A stretch of DNA of 64,000 nucleotides, taken from the NCBI GenBank assembly GCA_963784425.1, contig CAWARM010000011.1, positions 620,001 to 684,000 of the forward strand, given 5' to 3'. The position numbers and the translations under genes are program-made. This document shows positions 25,227-33,450 of the stretch, piece after piece; positions within the stretch are counted from its first letter, which is position 1; each line of letters starts with the position of its first letter. The notes under the pieces are model-generated. The model searched no databases. It worked only from the letters and a program-made list of their open reading frames with translations, and was not told the origin of the DNA. This stretch comes from SHZL01 sp963784425 (GTDB lineage Bacteria > Pseudomonadota > Gammaproteobacteria > Xanthomonadales > SZUA-36).

Positions 25227-26424
25227 GGTCCATGCCCACATCGGACCGACTCGCCTTCTGCCGGGTTGCCTTCTGAATGTCCGCCAATCGAGCGATTTCT
25301 GCGGCTCCGGCGGAAACGCTATGACCTAAACGGAAAACCGTCTGATTGCGCAATTCCCGAGCGTGCTGCGCAAATTCTTCGCTGTGCGCCAGCAGGTCGT
25401 ATATTTTCCCCCGAACCTGCGCAAGGTGATCGGGGGAAATTATGGCGCCGATTCTTTCCCGGATGGCCGATTCAATAGGCTCTATTTCAAGTTCTTGCCA
25501 GTCGGGATTGCGGATACGGCGCGGGACGTCAACAAACAGAACCGGTTTCTCCAGGCCCAGGGCATACTCCAGGGCCATCGCCGACCAATCGCTGATCAAG
25601 AGGTCGGAACTTAGTATGGACTCTGTTTCTTCCATTCGATCAATGTAGTGAAAACCAGGCCGGAAGTGAAAATGATCCCGCAAGGACTTGATCACATCTG
25701 GAGTCTGCCTCAGGCTTTGATAGTGCGGCCGCATGATTACTTCGAAGCCATCGCGTAACAACGTATCAATCAGCTCATGGCCGCAGACGTTGAAAATTGA
25801 TGTCGCTCCCCATGTTGGTGCAACCAGAACGACGGGGCCGGCTTTCCTTCCACCAGCATGTGCAACACCTGCTGACCGGTGCGCATTTGCTTCGCTTATG
25901 ATCCGTTCAAGCCTGGGGTGCCCATAGTCGAACAAGTGCTTGGCAGGCAGGTTTTTCAGTGCTTCACGCTTGCGGATTTCTGCCCTCTGATGAGGCCCGG
26001 CACAAAAGAGCGAATCGTAATGATCAAATGAATTTGCGTGGTCAACCATATGGGTGCTGCCCATACCGTGAAACAGGTAAATGTAGTGCACGGGATGTAG
26101 CGAACGTTTCAGATGCAGATTCCCGAGATCCATCATGGTCAGCACCAGGGCATCAGATTGGTTGACCTGGAAAAAGGTGATCAGGAATATTCCGGCCGGT
26201 ATGCACACTGCGCGGTAATTTTCGTGTTGCCGCAGCAGTCCCTTATCGTTTGGATCAGAGGTGACATAGCACAGCTTGCGTCCCAGTTGAACGTTCAGCA
26301 CTTCGATCAGGCCGGCAAACTGATGCCAGTCCTGCCCCGATTCTGAATAGAAAACCAGGTTGCGCCACTCCCAGGGAAGGTTCCTGAACTCGCGCCACCC
26401 TCTCCAGCCCTGTAACACTGACAT
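25219..26424 (-). CDS. CDP-glycerol glycerophosphotransferase-family protein (TagB/TagF-like)
   Basis: A 401-residue protein with the C-terminal two-thirds of the CDP-Gro/ribitol transferase fold. It has YIYLFHGMGSTHMVDHANSF (catalytic His region), VVLVAPTWGATSIF, MRPHYQSLRQTP, and LLISDWSAMALEYALGLEKPVLFVD (CMP/phosphate-binding Ser and Glu). Family members move the phospho-alcohol of a CDP-activated alcohol onto a polymer. In this operon the likely donor is CMP-AEP made by the nucleotidyltransferases, giving a phosphonate ester on an envelope glycan or lipid. There is no predicted membrane span, so it would act at the cytoplasmic face. It begins 14 bases after the small membrane protein gene. 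Confidence 0.8.
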   Translation of the reverse strand: MSVLQGWRGWREFRNLPWEWRNLVFYSESGQDWHQFAGLIEVLNVQLGRKLCYVTSDPNDKGLLRQHENYRAVCIPAGIFLITFFQVNQSDALVLTMMDLGNLHLKRSLHPVHYIYLFHGMGSTHMVDHANSFDHYDSLFCAGPHQRAEIRKREALKNLPAKHLFDYGHPRLERIISEANAHRSAGVAHAGGRKAGPVVLVAPTWGATSIFNVCGHELIDTLLRDGFEVIMRPHYQSLRQTPDVIKSLRDHFHFRPGFHYIDRMEETESILSSDLLISDWSAMALEYALGLEKPVLFVDVPRRIRNPDWQELEIEPIESAIRERIGAIISPDHLAQVRGKIYDLLAHSEEFAQHARELRNQTVFRLGHSVSAGAAEIARLADIQKATRQKASRSDVGMDHD

Positions 26425-26438
26425 AAGGAAAGACCAGG

Positions 26439-26687
26439 CTATTCTTCAGTGGATGACTCATTGGCTGCGTTGGTTGCTGGCTTGCCAATACGTTTAAAAA
26501 AACCCTTGATCTTGTACCAGTACGTTCGCAATGCCAGACCAATTGAAGCGAAAACCCCGACAAGAACCGATACCACCATGCTGCCTGTGCTGGGGTCAAG
26601 ATAGGCAAACACGCTGGGCGAAAGCAGCAACAACAGGATCAGTGCAAAGACCCGGCACAAAGCAGCACGACAAACACTCTGTTCCAT
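26439..26687 (-). CDS. Small membrane protein of the phosphonate operon
   Basis: An 82-residue protein with a signal or first helix (CRVFALILLLLLSPSVFA), then YLDPSTGSMVVSVLVGVFASIGLALRTYWYKIKGFF, and an acidic end. The YLDP-x-TGS ... YW-x-x-I-K pattern recurs in small proteins of envelope-polymer clusters, but no function is known to me. ATG 26687 follows GAGAG by 5 bases. An alternative GTG at 26699 overlaps the PhnW stop as GTGA. Either way it is tightly linked to its neighbours. Confidence 0.65.
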   Translation of the reverse strand: MEQSVCRAALCRVFALILLLLLSPSVFAYLDPSTGSMVVSVLVGVFASIGLALRTYWYKIKGFFKRIGKPATNAANESSTEE

Positions 26688-26695
26688 GGATGCTC

Positions 26696-27772
26696 TCACG
26701 AAAAAATCATTTCCAACGATGCCAACAAGCGCTCGACATCATACTCAGTAATATCGCCCATGGTTGAAATCCTGAACATTTCATTCGCGAGTTCGCCCTG
26801 GCCGGCATAAACAATGAAGCCACGTTGCTTCAGGCCGGCATGGACCTCTGAATAACTCTTCCCTTGCGGCAACCTGTACGCCCGCAGAACACAGGAACTT
26901 TCAGTCGCAGGAAGCCATGATTGGACGCCACGCGCTGCCAGGCAGAGCGCCACGCCCTCTGCGAGATGGAGATAGCGGGCATGCCTGGCACGCCAGCCGC
27001 CCGCATTGGCCAACTCATTCAATGCCTGGTCCAGCGCAAGCAAGCTGTTCACCGGCGGGGTGAAGGGCGTGGACTGCCTGTCCTGGTGCTCTGCCCACAA
27101 GGCCAGGTCCAGTGTAAGGCTGCGCGGTGGCGCTACCACCCCAGCCAAGGCCGTGCGGCGAAGCAAGACAAAGCACAGCCCGGGGATGCCGTGGAGGCAC
27201 TTGTTGGCCGTTACCGCGCAAGCCGACAGTGCAGGTGACTGGAAGGGAATCAATTCCGCGGCAAAACTGGAAACTGCATCCAGCAGAAGTTCCGCTCCAT
27301 TCATTTCGCACAGGCTGGCAAGGCGATCTGCTGGGTTGAGCCGGCCACAGGTCGTTTCATGGTGCACAGCAGCAACGTGGCTGAACTTGCCCGCAGCAAG
27401 AGCGCTGGCAACCCGCTCCAGGTCCCACGATTCACGCCAACCGTGCTTGATCGACCGGCTTTCAATGCCATGGATTTCAGCAATTCGGCTCAGCCTTTCG
27501 CCGTACACACCGTTTTCCAGAACCAGCAAACGCCCATTGCGGGGCAACAAAGACGTGAGCATGGCTTCCACTGCTGTTGTGCCTGAGCCGCCCAATAGTG
27601 CCGGGGCCCACGTGTTGTTCTCGAGCTGGTAAATGGCAGTAATCTTGCTACGAACACGGTCCTGTAGCGCAGCAAATTCCGGTTCACGGTGACAGAGGTC
27701 CGCAGCGGCAACAGCGCGCCGGACGCCATCACTCAGGCTGACCGGTCCGGGATTAAGAAGTATGGGCCTCAC
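26696..27772 (-). CDS. phnW: 2-aminoethylphosphonate:pyruvate aminotransferase
   Basis: A 358-residue PLP aminotransferase. It begins with PILLNPGPVSLSDGVRRA and has DLCHREPEFAALQDRVR and LLGGSGTTAVEAML. HHETTCGRLNP and LLLDAVSSFAAELIPF follow, then the PLP-lysine segment VTANKCLHGIPGLCFVLL. These are the marks of AEP transaminases. Next to PEP mutase and phosphonopyruvate decarboxylase it should run in the biosynthetic direction, turning phosphonoacetaldehyde into 2-AEP. The GTG at 27772 is chosen because the family sequence begins there and the upstream frame overlaps the methyltransferase gene. It lies 10 bases after the preceding stop. Confidence 0.88.
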   Translation of the reverse strand: MRPILLNPGPVSLSDGVRRAVAAADLCHREPEFAALQDRVRSKITAIYQLENNTWAPALLGGSGTTAVEAMLTSLLPRNGRLLVLENGVYGERLSRIAEIHGIESRSIKHGWRESWDLERVASALAAGKFSHVAAVHHETTCGRLNPADRLASLCEMNGAELLLDAVSSFAAELIPFQSPALSACAVTANKCLHGIPGLCFVLLRRTALAGVVAPPRSLTLDLALWAEHQDRQSTPFTPPVNSLLALDQALNELANAGGWRARHARYLHLAEGVALCLAARGVQSWLPATESSCVLRAYRLPQGKSYSEVHAGLKQRGFIVYAGQGELANEMFRISTMGDITEYDVERLLASLEMIFS

Positions 27773-27782
27773 GCAGGCGGCT

Positions 27783-28382
27783 TCACAACAGACCGGCACG
27801 CTGCATGAGAAAGCCCGCACACAGCAACACATACACACTGATGGGTAATTCGCCATTGCGTAACAAGGATTGCCTGGCGTTCCATTCTGCGTCCTTGTTC
27901 GCAACCCAGCGCCAGCGGCCAGGAAATACCGCAGAAGTGTTTTTACTCCATGCACGCCAGTCATCGGCAAAAATCCCCTCCAGCTTGGTGTCTTCATAGC
28001 GAATGGCAGCCGGATAGTAAAACAACAGGAACAGCACCACGGTAACACTTACTGCCACATTGGCGCCGGCAAGGGTGAATCCACCAAGGATGAGGAAGTT
28101 ACCGAGGTAGAGTGGATGCCGGACCAGTGAATAGGCGCCAGTTGTTGCCAGTTGTTTGTTCTTGTAAATGACGCCGGCAGCATAGATGCGCCATACTTGC
28201 CCGGAGATGGCAAGCAGAAGACCAATCAGCACACGGTATTCGCCAGGCGTCGCAAACCAGGCGCAAACGGGGAGCAGCAATAAACCTATGCCCTGCCGGG
28301 AGGGCTCGTGGAAGCGCAAGCGGTCCAGCATTCCCGCCAGTCCGGTGCGCGCACCCATTTTTTCAGCTCTGTTGCCGGCCAT
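27783..28382 (-). CDS. ICMT/PEMT-like membrane methyltransferase
   Basis: A 199-residue membrane protein with about five hydrophobic segments and the SAM-site motif of the isoprenylcysteine/phospholipid methyltransferase group: ATTGAYSLVRHPLYLGNFLILGG (about residues 78-100), followed by RYEDTKLEGIFADDWRAWSKNT. Members methylate lipids or prenylated groups at the membrane. Within a phosphonate operon, N-methylation of an aminoethylphosphonate headgroup, as PEMT does for phosphatidylethanolamine, is an attractive but unproven reading. A 130-base gap without a gene precedes it, the largest in the operon. ATG 28382 is used; ATG 28358 is possible. Confidence 0.75.
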   Translation of the reverse strand: MAGNRAEKMGARTGLAGMLDRLRFHEPSRQGIGLLLLPVCAWFATPGEYRVLIGLLLAISGQVWRIYAAGVIYKNKQLATTGAYSLVRHPLYLGNFLILGGFTLAGANVAVSVTVVLFLLFYYPAAIRYEDTKLEGIFADDWRAWSKNTSAVFPGRWRWVANKDAEWNARQSLLRNGELPISVYVLLCAGFLMQRAGLL

Positions 28383-28512
28383 TCCTGATAATTCCCATAC
28401 CGCTGACTATCCAATCCTCCGGGATTTTACCCTGATTCGCATTGAGAGGAGGCCTGGCCTCAACAGTGGTCTTTGTGCGCCCTGGATAGCTACGGATGCG
28501 TGGGCCTAAGGC

Positions 28513-29673
28513 CTAGGAGTTCAGCCATGCTGTGGTGATGCCCAGGTGCCGCATCAGCCTTTGGCAAACCTGCTGTGGGCTGATGCCGGGTCGCGGTAAA
28601 TTTTCCGGCACCCCGCTGCGTGTGCGCAATTGCAATAGTCCGGGTCCTTTTGTTTCGCGCATGAACACCTGTAGCGCCTCCAGGGTAACTTCTTCCCGCG
28701 CTTCCCGGTATCCACAGGCGCTGGCCACCGCTGCAAAGCTGACCGATGCACTGACCGTGGGTTGACCCCCGGTCGATTCATGCATGGAATTGTCCAGCAG
28801 AAGATGAAGGAAGTTCGATCCTGCGTAGGCGCCAATGGTCGCGAAATTTCCCATCCGCATCAGCGCAGCGCCATCGCCATCGACGACCACGATCTGCTTG
28901 TCGGGAAGCGCCAGTGACAGGCCGAGCCCAAATGAGGCTGCACAACCCATGGAGCCCACCATGTAAAAATGATTAGGGCGATCCGCAAGCGCAAACAACT
29001 CGCGCCCGGTATAGCCTGTCGTGCCAATCACGACCGTATCTTTTTCCGCAGTGTTCTCTATGACGCACTGCAGTGCCTGCTGCCGGGTAAGCAATGCCGC
29101 GCCAGGCGCCTGGAACCCGCCAGCCAGTAATTTGGGCACGGCCCGGGATGTCCACCGGTTAAGCAAATCCGTGGGCGCCACTGAACCCTGGCGCATGATG
29201 AAAGCATAAGGCCGGGCAGTTTTCTCCATTTGCCAACAAGCAACCGTCAAAGCGCCTTCTATATCGGACGCCGAACGGGGAAACCAGGTCCAGGGGATCT
29301 GCAGTTGATCGAGAATGCCGCCGGTAATCTGCCCCATCAGCTCATGTTGGGGCTCATCCGGCAAGCCGGGTTCACCGCGCAGGGTGATGATGAGCAATAC
29401 CGGGATGCGGAATACCCAGTTCAATGAGCTCAAAGGGCTGACTGCATTTCCCAAACCGGAGTTTTGCATCATGGCAACCGCCGGTTGTCCGGCCAATGCC
29501 GCGCCGCTGGCCGTAGCAACCGCGTCACCCTCATTGGCTGAGGAAATATAGCGCATCCCCGGATCACTGATGACCCCGTTGATCAAGGGTGTCAGAAACG
29601 AACAGGGCACGCCTGTCCAGGTGTTGAATCCGAACCCCTTGGCAGCCTGGATGAATGCTTCAGCCTGGATCAT
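28513..29673 (-). CDS. ppd: Phosphonopyruvate decarboxylase
   Basis: A 386-residue ThDP enzyme that decarboxylates phosphonopyruvate to phosphonoacetaldehyde, pulling the unfavourable PEP mutase reaction forward. It has GFNTWTGVPCSFLTPLINGV, SANEGDAVATASGAALAG (Glu that activates ThDP), MMQNSGLGNAVSPLSSL, GEPGLPDEPQHELMG, and the ThDP-binding stretch VVDGDGAALMRMG ending in LLLDNSMHESTGG (GDG ... N). ATG 29673 is used because the family sequence begins there; the frame extends upstream into the PEP mutase gene. It lies 19 bases after the PEP mutase stop. Confidence 0.92.
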   Translation of the reverse strand: MIQAEAFIQAAKGFGFNTWTGVPCSFLTPLINGVISDPGMRYISSANEGDAVATASGAALAGQPAVAMMQNSGLGNAVSPLSSLNWVFRIPVLLIITLRGEPGLPDEPQHELMGQITGGILDQLQIPWTWFPRSASDIEGALTVACWQMEKTARPYAFIMRQGSVAPTDLLNRWTSRAVPKLLAGGFQAPGAALLTRQQALQCVIENTAEKDTVVIGTTGYTGRELFALADRPNHFYMVGSMGCAASFGLGLSLALPDKQIVVVDGDGAALMRMGNFATIGAYAGSNFLHLLLDNSMHESTGGQPTVSASVSFAAVASACGYREAREEVTLEALQVFMRETKGPGLLQLRTRSGVPENLPRPGISPQQVCQRLMRHLGITTAWLNS

Positions 29674-29692
29674 GCGCTGCACCCGATGCACA

Positions 29693-31324
29693 TCATGATT
29701 GATGCCCCTGTGCGAACTCACCCGCTCGCTGCAGGTCCTCCAGGTTGTTGATATCCATCCAGTGGCCGGAAATGTATTGCACCTGCGGCGCATGTCCCTG
29801 CGCAACCAGTTGGTTGATCAGATCTGGCAAGCCCATGTTGGAAAAACCCGGATCCGATTGCAAAACAGCAATAGCCGACATCAGGTGTTGCCTGCCTTCT
29901 CCACTGACACGCAGCATACCAATCCAGCGCCCGCTGGGCTTTTTTCCGTTCCAGTCGAAGCGCGTGGCGATCTGCTCAAGCAATACGCGCTGCTGATACA
30001 TGGCGCGGTCGTCCGCGGCATTGCAATAAGCCAAATCATTGGTATTTCCCTGCACACGCTCAAGCGGCGAGGAATCGACCACCGCGAGCAGCGGCGCGTC
30101 CCATTCCAGTAAATTATTCAGAATGTAGGTGCGAAACAGCAGGTCACCATAGAGCAGCACGGTATTTTCACCAAAAAATCCCTGGGCACTGACCAGGGAA
30201 GCCAATTCGCCGGAGTTGGCCCAGCCCTCGTTGACCACGACCCTGATACCGGCTGCGTCTATCGCCTCGGCATGATAACCCGCTACTACCGTGACCTCGT
30301 TAACGCCCTGTGCCTTGAATTTATCCACCAGACGCCGCAGGACAGGCTTCCCGGCTACCGGGATCATGACCTTGGGACGGGTGCAGGTAAGATCATCCAG
30401 GCCCTGGCCGCGGCTGGCTGCAAGGATTATCGCTGAAACGTCCTGGCGTGTTGAGCGCGCATAACGCTTCTCTGCGTCCAGCAGTTCATCCGCACCCTGC
30501 AGGCGGAAAATTTCCTGCGTGCTCGCGATCTGACCTTCAATATCGACAAGAGATTCACTGGCATTTACTTGCCGCGCAGTTGCTTGCATGGCCGCAATGG
30601 CAGAACGGATCAGGTGATTCGCCCAGATCACCAGGCTGATGCGGTGCTGGCGGAAAACTTCGGTTGGCGTGGAATAGAACGTGGTGGGAACAATGACCAG
30701 GGGGCACCGGTTGTCCCACTCCCTTGCAAACTGCAAAACTTCGTCCGGCCGGCTGAGTTTGCTGTGGATCAGTATGCCGTCCGCACCGGCCTTGCGGTAG
30801 GCTTCTCCGCGGCGGAGTGCTTCATCCAGCCCCCAACCGGCTATGAAGGCTTCAACCCGCGCCACGATGCAAAATTCGTCATCCTGCTGTGCGTCTTTAC
30901 CAGCTTTTATTTTGCCGCAAAACGTATCGATGTCTTCAAGCGCCTGTTGTTCCCCACGGATAAAACTGTTGGTCTTGGGGAACAGTTTGTCTTCAATGCA
31001 CACACCGGCGATATCACGCTGTTCCAGCTTGCCGACCAGGCGGCGCATGTTGTTGAAATCGCCGTAGCCGGTATCCCCATCCAGAAGGATAGGAATGCGT
31101 GTAGCATCAGACATGAATTCCAGCGTGTCCACCACCTGTGTCCAGCTGAGCTCGTTGTTGTCCCGCACGGCATGCTGCGCGGACATGGCCAATCCGGATC
31201 CCCAAATGCCTTTGAAACCGGCTTCTTCCACAATTCGTGCAGAAAGGCCATTATGCGCCTCCATAATGAATCCGGTGGTGCCTGACTGCAGAAGTTGGCG
31301 AAGTTGCGTGGTCTTTTTTTTCAT
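29693..31324 (-). CDS. pepM: Phosphoenolpyruvate mutase fused to a nucleotidyltransferase
   Basis: A 543-residue two-domain protein. Residues 1 to about 290 are PEP mutase, which rearranges PEP to phosphonopyruvate to make the C-P bond. ILLDGDTGYGDFNN (metal-binding Asp, about 79-92) and the diagnostic EDKLFPKTNSF (111-121) distinguish it from isocitrate-lyase relatives. Residues from about 297 form a nucleotidyltransferase: IILAASRGQGLDDLTCTRPKV, PVAGKPVLRRLVDKF, NEGWANSGELASLV, and HWMDINNLEDL at the end. Such fusions are known to activate phosphonates as CMP esters (PntC-type). Its nucleotide loop LAASRG differs from the classic LAAGxGxR but resembles other fused forms. It starts 6 bases after the stand-alone nucleotidyltransferase. 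Confidence 0.93.
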   Translation of the reverse strand: MKKKTTQLRQLLQSGTTGFIMEAHNGLSARIVEEAGFKGIWGSGLAMSAQHAVRDNNELSWTQVVDTLEFMSDATRIPILLDGDTGYGDFNNMRRLVGKLEQRDIAGVCIEDKLFPKTNSFIRGEQQALEDIDTFCGKIKAGKDAQQDDEFCIVARVEAFIAGWGLDEALRRGEAYRKAGADGILIHSKLSRPDEVLQFAREWDNRCPLVIVPTTFYSTPTEVFRQHRISLVIWANHLIRSAIAAMQATARQVNASESLVDIEGQIASTQEIFRLQGADELLDAEKRYARSTRQDVSAIILAASRGQGLDDLTCTRPKVMIPVAGKPVLRRLVDKFKAQGVNEVTVVAGYHAEAIDAAGIRVVVNEGWANSGELASLVSAQGFFGENTVLLYGDLLFRTYILNNLLEWDAPLLAVVDSSPLERVQGNTNDLAYCNAADDRAMYQQRVLLEQIATRFDWNGKKPSGRWIGMLRVSGEGRQHLMSAIAVLQSDPGFSNMGLPDLINQLVAQGHAPQVQYISGHWMDINNLEDLQRAGEFAQGHQS

Positions 31325-31330
31325 CAGCGG

Positions 31331-32092
31331 TCAGAATCCCGCAATGTCCTGTCGAATAGCCGGTAGCACTATGTCGCGGGCCCGTATAACATCCTCGGGA
31401 AAATCAATCTCTACCCATGGCAAGCCCGAAACATCCTCAAATGCAAAGGCGTCAGGCTGCTCCAGCAAAAGCTTTCGCAAAACTTCCTCATGTGGTGCAT
31501 CAGCCAGTCCCTCGCTATCGAGTCGCGCGCATTCCTGCGCGATTCGGGCCGAAACCTCTGCACCGAAACGGAAAAAGCCCACAGACTCACCCACCTGGTC
31601 GTACTGCAAGCCATCCGCCAATTTCTTGCGGAAGTCGACCATGATGCCGTTACTTATCGCGATCTTGACCGGCTCTTCTCCATCCAGAAAATCACGATCC
31701 AACAGAAAGCAGTTGCGATGACTCGTCTGTAGCAGGCGCTGGAGTATGGCTGGATGGTACAAAACGTCTGCATCCATCAGTAAGATGTCGGTTCCGGACT
31801 CGAGGGTTTCACGCGCTGCCCACAGACTGAGAACGCTACCCTGTGGATAGCGGGGATTAAAGTGAAATGCAACATCCGGGCGCGAGCTCAGCCGCCCTAC
31901 GTGCTCAATGACCTGGTCTGCCTCGTATCCAACTACAAGATCGGCCTGCCTCACGCCGAACTGGTATAGCAGGTCAAGATGTCGGGCCAGCAGGCTGCGC
32001 CCGCCAAAACTCAACAGGCACTTTGGACGCCCCTCGGGGTTAAACTCCGCCAGCCGGCTACCGCGGCCGGCGGCGAGAATGATTGCGTGCAT
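31331..32092 (-). CDS. Stand-alone LicC-like nucleotidyltransferase
   Basis: A 253-residue sugar-nucleotide-type nucleotidyltransferase with the canonical loop IILAAGRGSRLAEFNPEGRPKCLL, then LLDLLYQFGVRQADLVVGYE-like and HFNPRYPQGSVLSLWAA segments, ILLMDADVLYHP (metal Asp) and LPWVEIDFPEDVIRARD at the end. It resembles phosphocholine cytidylyltransferases such as LicC. It is the first gene of the phosphonate operon and could activate AEP or a modified AEP with CTP, duplicating or complementing the fused domain of PepM. ATG 32092 is used; GTG 32104 is possible. The gap to metY is about 41 bases. Confidence 0.82.
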   Translation of the reverse strand: MHAIILAAGRGSRLAEFNPEGRPKCLLSFGGRSLLARHLDLLYQFGVRQADLVVGYEADQVIEHVGRLSSRPDVAFHFNPRYPQGSVLSLWAARETLESGTDILLMDADVLYHPAILQRLLQTSHRNCFLLDRDFLDGEEPVKIAISNGIMVDFRKKLADGLQYDQVGESVGFFRFGAEVSARIAQECARLDSEGLADAPHEEVLRKLLLEQPDAFAFEDVSGLPWVEIDFPEDVIRARDIVLPAIRQDIAGF

Positions 32093-32133
32093 CCGGGAGC
32101 CCACCCGCTACCGATCTGCGCGGACACGTATCT

Positions 32134-33408
32134 TCAGGAGGAAGCTGCCAGGGCCTGGTCCAGGTCAGCAATGATATCCTCAATGTCTTCGATGCCGACA
32201 CACAGCCGAACCATGTCCGGGGTGACTCCGGCGGACTCCAGTTCCTGTGCTGAAAGCTGCCGATGGGTTGTTGAGGCCGGATGCGCCGCCAGTGATTTCA
32301 CGTCTCCAATGTTTACCAGGCGCAGGAACAGGCCCAGGGCATCGTAGAACCTGACCGCAGCATCGAACCCGCCCTTGATACCAAATGCCAACAGTGCCGA
32401 GGGTCTACCCTTGGTGTACTTTTTCGCGAGCTCGTAATAGGGAGAGTCCGGCAAGCCGGCGAACTTGACCCATGTCACTTTCGGGTGCTTCTTGAGGTGC
32501 CTTGCTACCGCCAGGGCATTGTCGCAGTGCCGCTCCATGCGCAACGGCAGGGTCTGCATTCCCTGCAGGATCAGGAACGCATTCATCGGGCTGATCGCAG
32601 CGCCAGTATTGCGCAAGGGCACGGTGCGAGCGCGGGCAATGTAAGCGGCTTCACCCATGGCTTCGGTGTAGATCACACCGTGATAAGCCTCCTCGGGTTC
32701 AGTGAGCATATGGAATCGCCTGGGGTAATTTGCCCACGGAAACTTTCCGCTATCTACGATCACTCCGCCCAGTGAATTTCCATGGCCACCCATGTACTTG
32801 GTCAAGGAATGCAGCACGATATCGGCGCCATACCGGATCGGTTTCAGCAAGGCGGGGGTGGCCACCGTGTTGTCCACTATCAGCGGGACGCCACGCTTGT
32901 GGGCCATGGAGGCCAGCGCTTCTATATCAACAATGTTGCCGGCCGGGTTTCCGATTGACTCGCAAAATACGGCGGACGTCTTGTCGTCTATCAATGCTTC
33001 CAGGCTGGCTGCGCTGTCGTCAGCAGCAAACCGGCACTCGATGCCCAGGCGCGGCAACATGTGCTTGAACAAGGTGTACGTTCCGCCGTAGAGCAGGGGC
33101 ACCGTAACAATATTGTTACCCTGTTCAGCTATATTCAGTATGGAATAAGTAACCGCCGCACTGCCTGAACTCAATGCCAGGGCAGCAATGCCACCCTCCA
33201 GTTGTGCACATCGCTGTTCCAGCACATCCGTGGTCGGATTCATGATGCGCGTGTAGATATTCCCCGGCACGGCCAGGTTGAACAGGTCGGCCCCGTGCTG
33301 GGCGTTATCAAACTCGTACGCCACGGTCTGGTAGATGGGTACCGCCACGGCTTTAGTTGTCGGGTCGGACTTGAATCCGGCATGAATTGCCAGTGTTTGG
33401 TCTTTCAT
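32134..33408 (-). CDS. metY: O-acetylhomoserine aminocarboxypropyltransferase/sulfhydrylase
   Basis: A 424-residue PLP enzyme that makes homocysteine directly from O-acylhomoserine and sulfide. It shows TLAIHAGFKSDPTTKAVAVPIYQT, NIYTRIMNPTTDVLEQR, LSSGSAAVTYSILNI, the Asp strand LIVDNTVATPALLKPI and the PLP-lysine segment HSLTKYMGGHGNSLGGV. RLVNIGDVKSLAAHPASTTHRQL lies near the end, with the insertions that mark the MetY branch rather than MetB. The start ATG 33408 has AAAGGAG 7 bases upstream. It follows metA by 42 bases. Confidence 0.9.
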   Translation of the reverse strand: MKDQTLAIHAGFKSDPTTKAVAVPIYQTVAYEFDNAQHGADLFNLAVPGNIYTRIMNPTTDVLEQRCAQLEGGIAALALSSGSAAVTYSILNIAEQGNNIVTVPLLYGGTYTLFKHMLPRLGIECRFAADDSAASLEALIDDKTSAVFCESIGNPAGNIVDIEALASMAHKRGVPLIVDNTVATPALLKPIRYGADIVLHSLTKYMGGHGNSLGGVIVDSGKFPWANYPRRFHMLTEPEEAYHGVIYTEAMGEAAYIARARTVPLRNTGAAISPMNAFLILQGMQTLPLRMERHCDNALAVARHLKKHPKVTWVKFAGLPDSPYYELAKKYTKGRPSALLAFGIKGGFDAAVRFYDALGLFLRLVNIGDVKSLAAHPASTTHRQLSAQELESAGVTPDMVRLCVGIEDIEDIIADLDQALAASS

Positions 33409-33450
33409 GATTAATCTCCTTTATGAACCAATGCTGAAAACGGTTGTGTT

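Noticed and set aside
28383..28512. Short palindrome AGGCCTTAGGCC in the gap before the methyltransferase gene as a terminator
   Set aside because: The stem is short and not followed by a U run; the neighbouring genes share strand and function.
19221..33408. Reading metB and metY as duplicate copies of the same gene
   Set aside because: MetY has the longer branch-specific insertions and a different PLP-lysine context (HSLTKYMGGHG against HSTTKYINGHS), so they are different enzymes.
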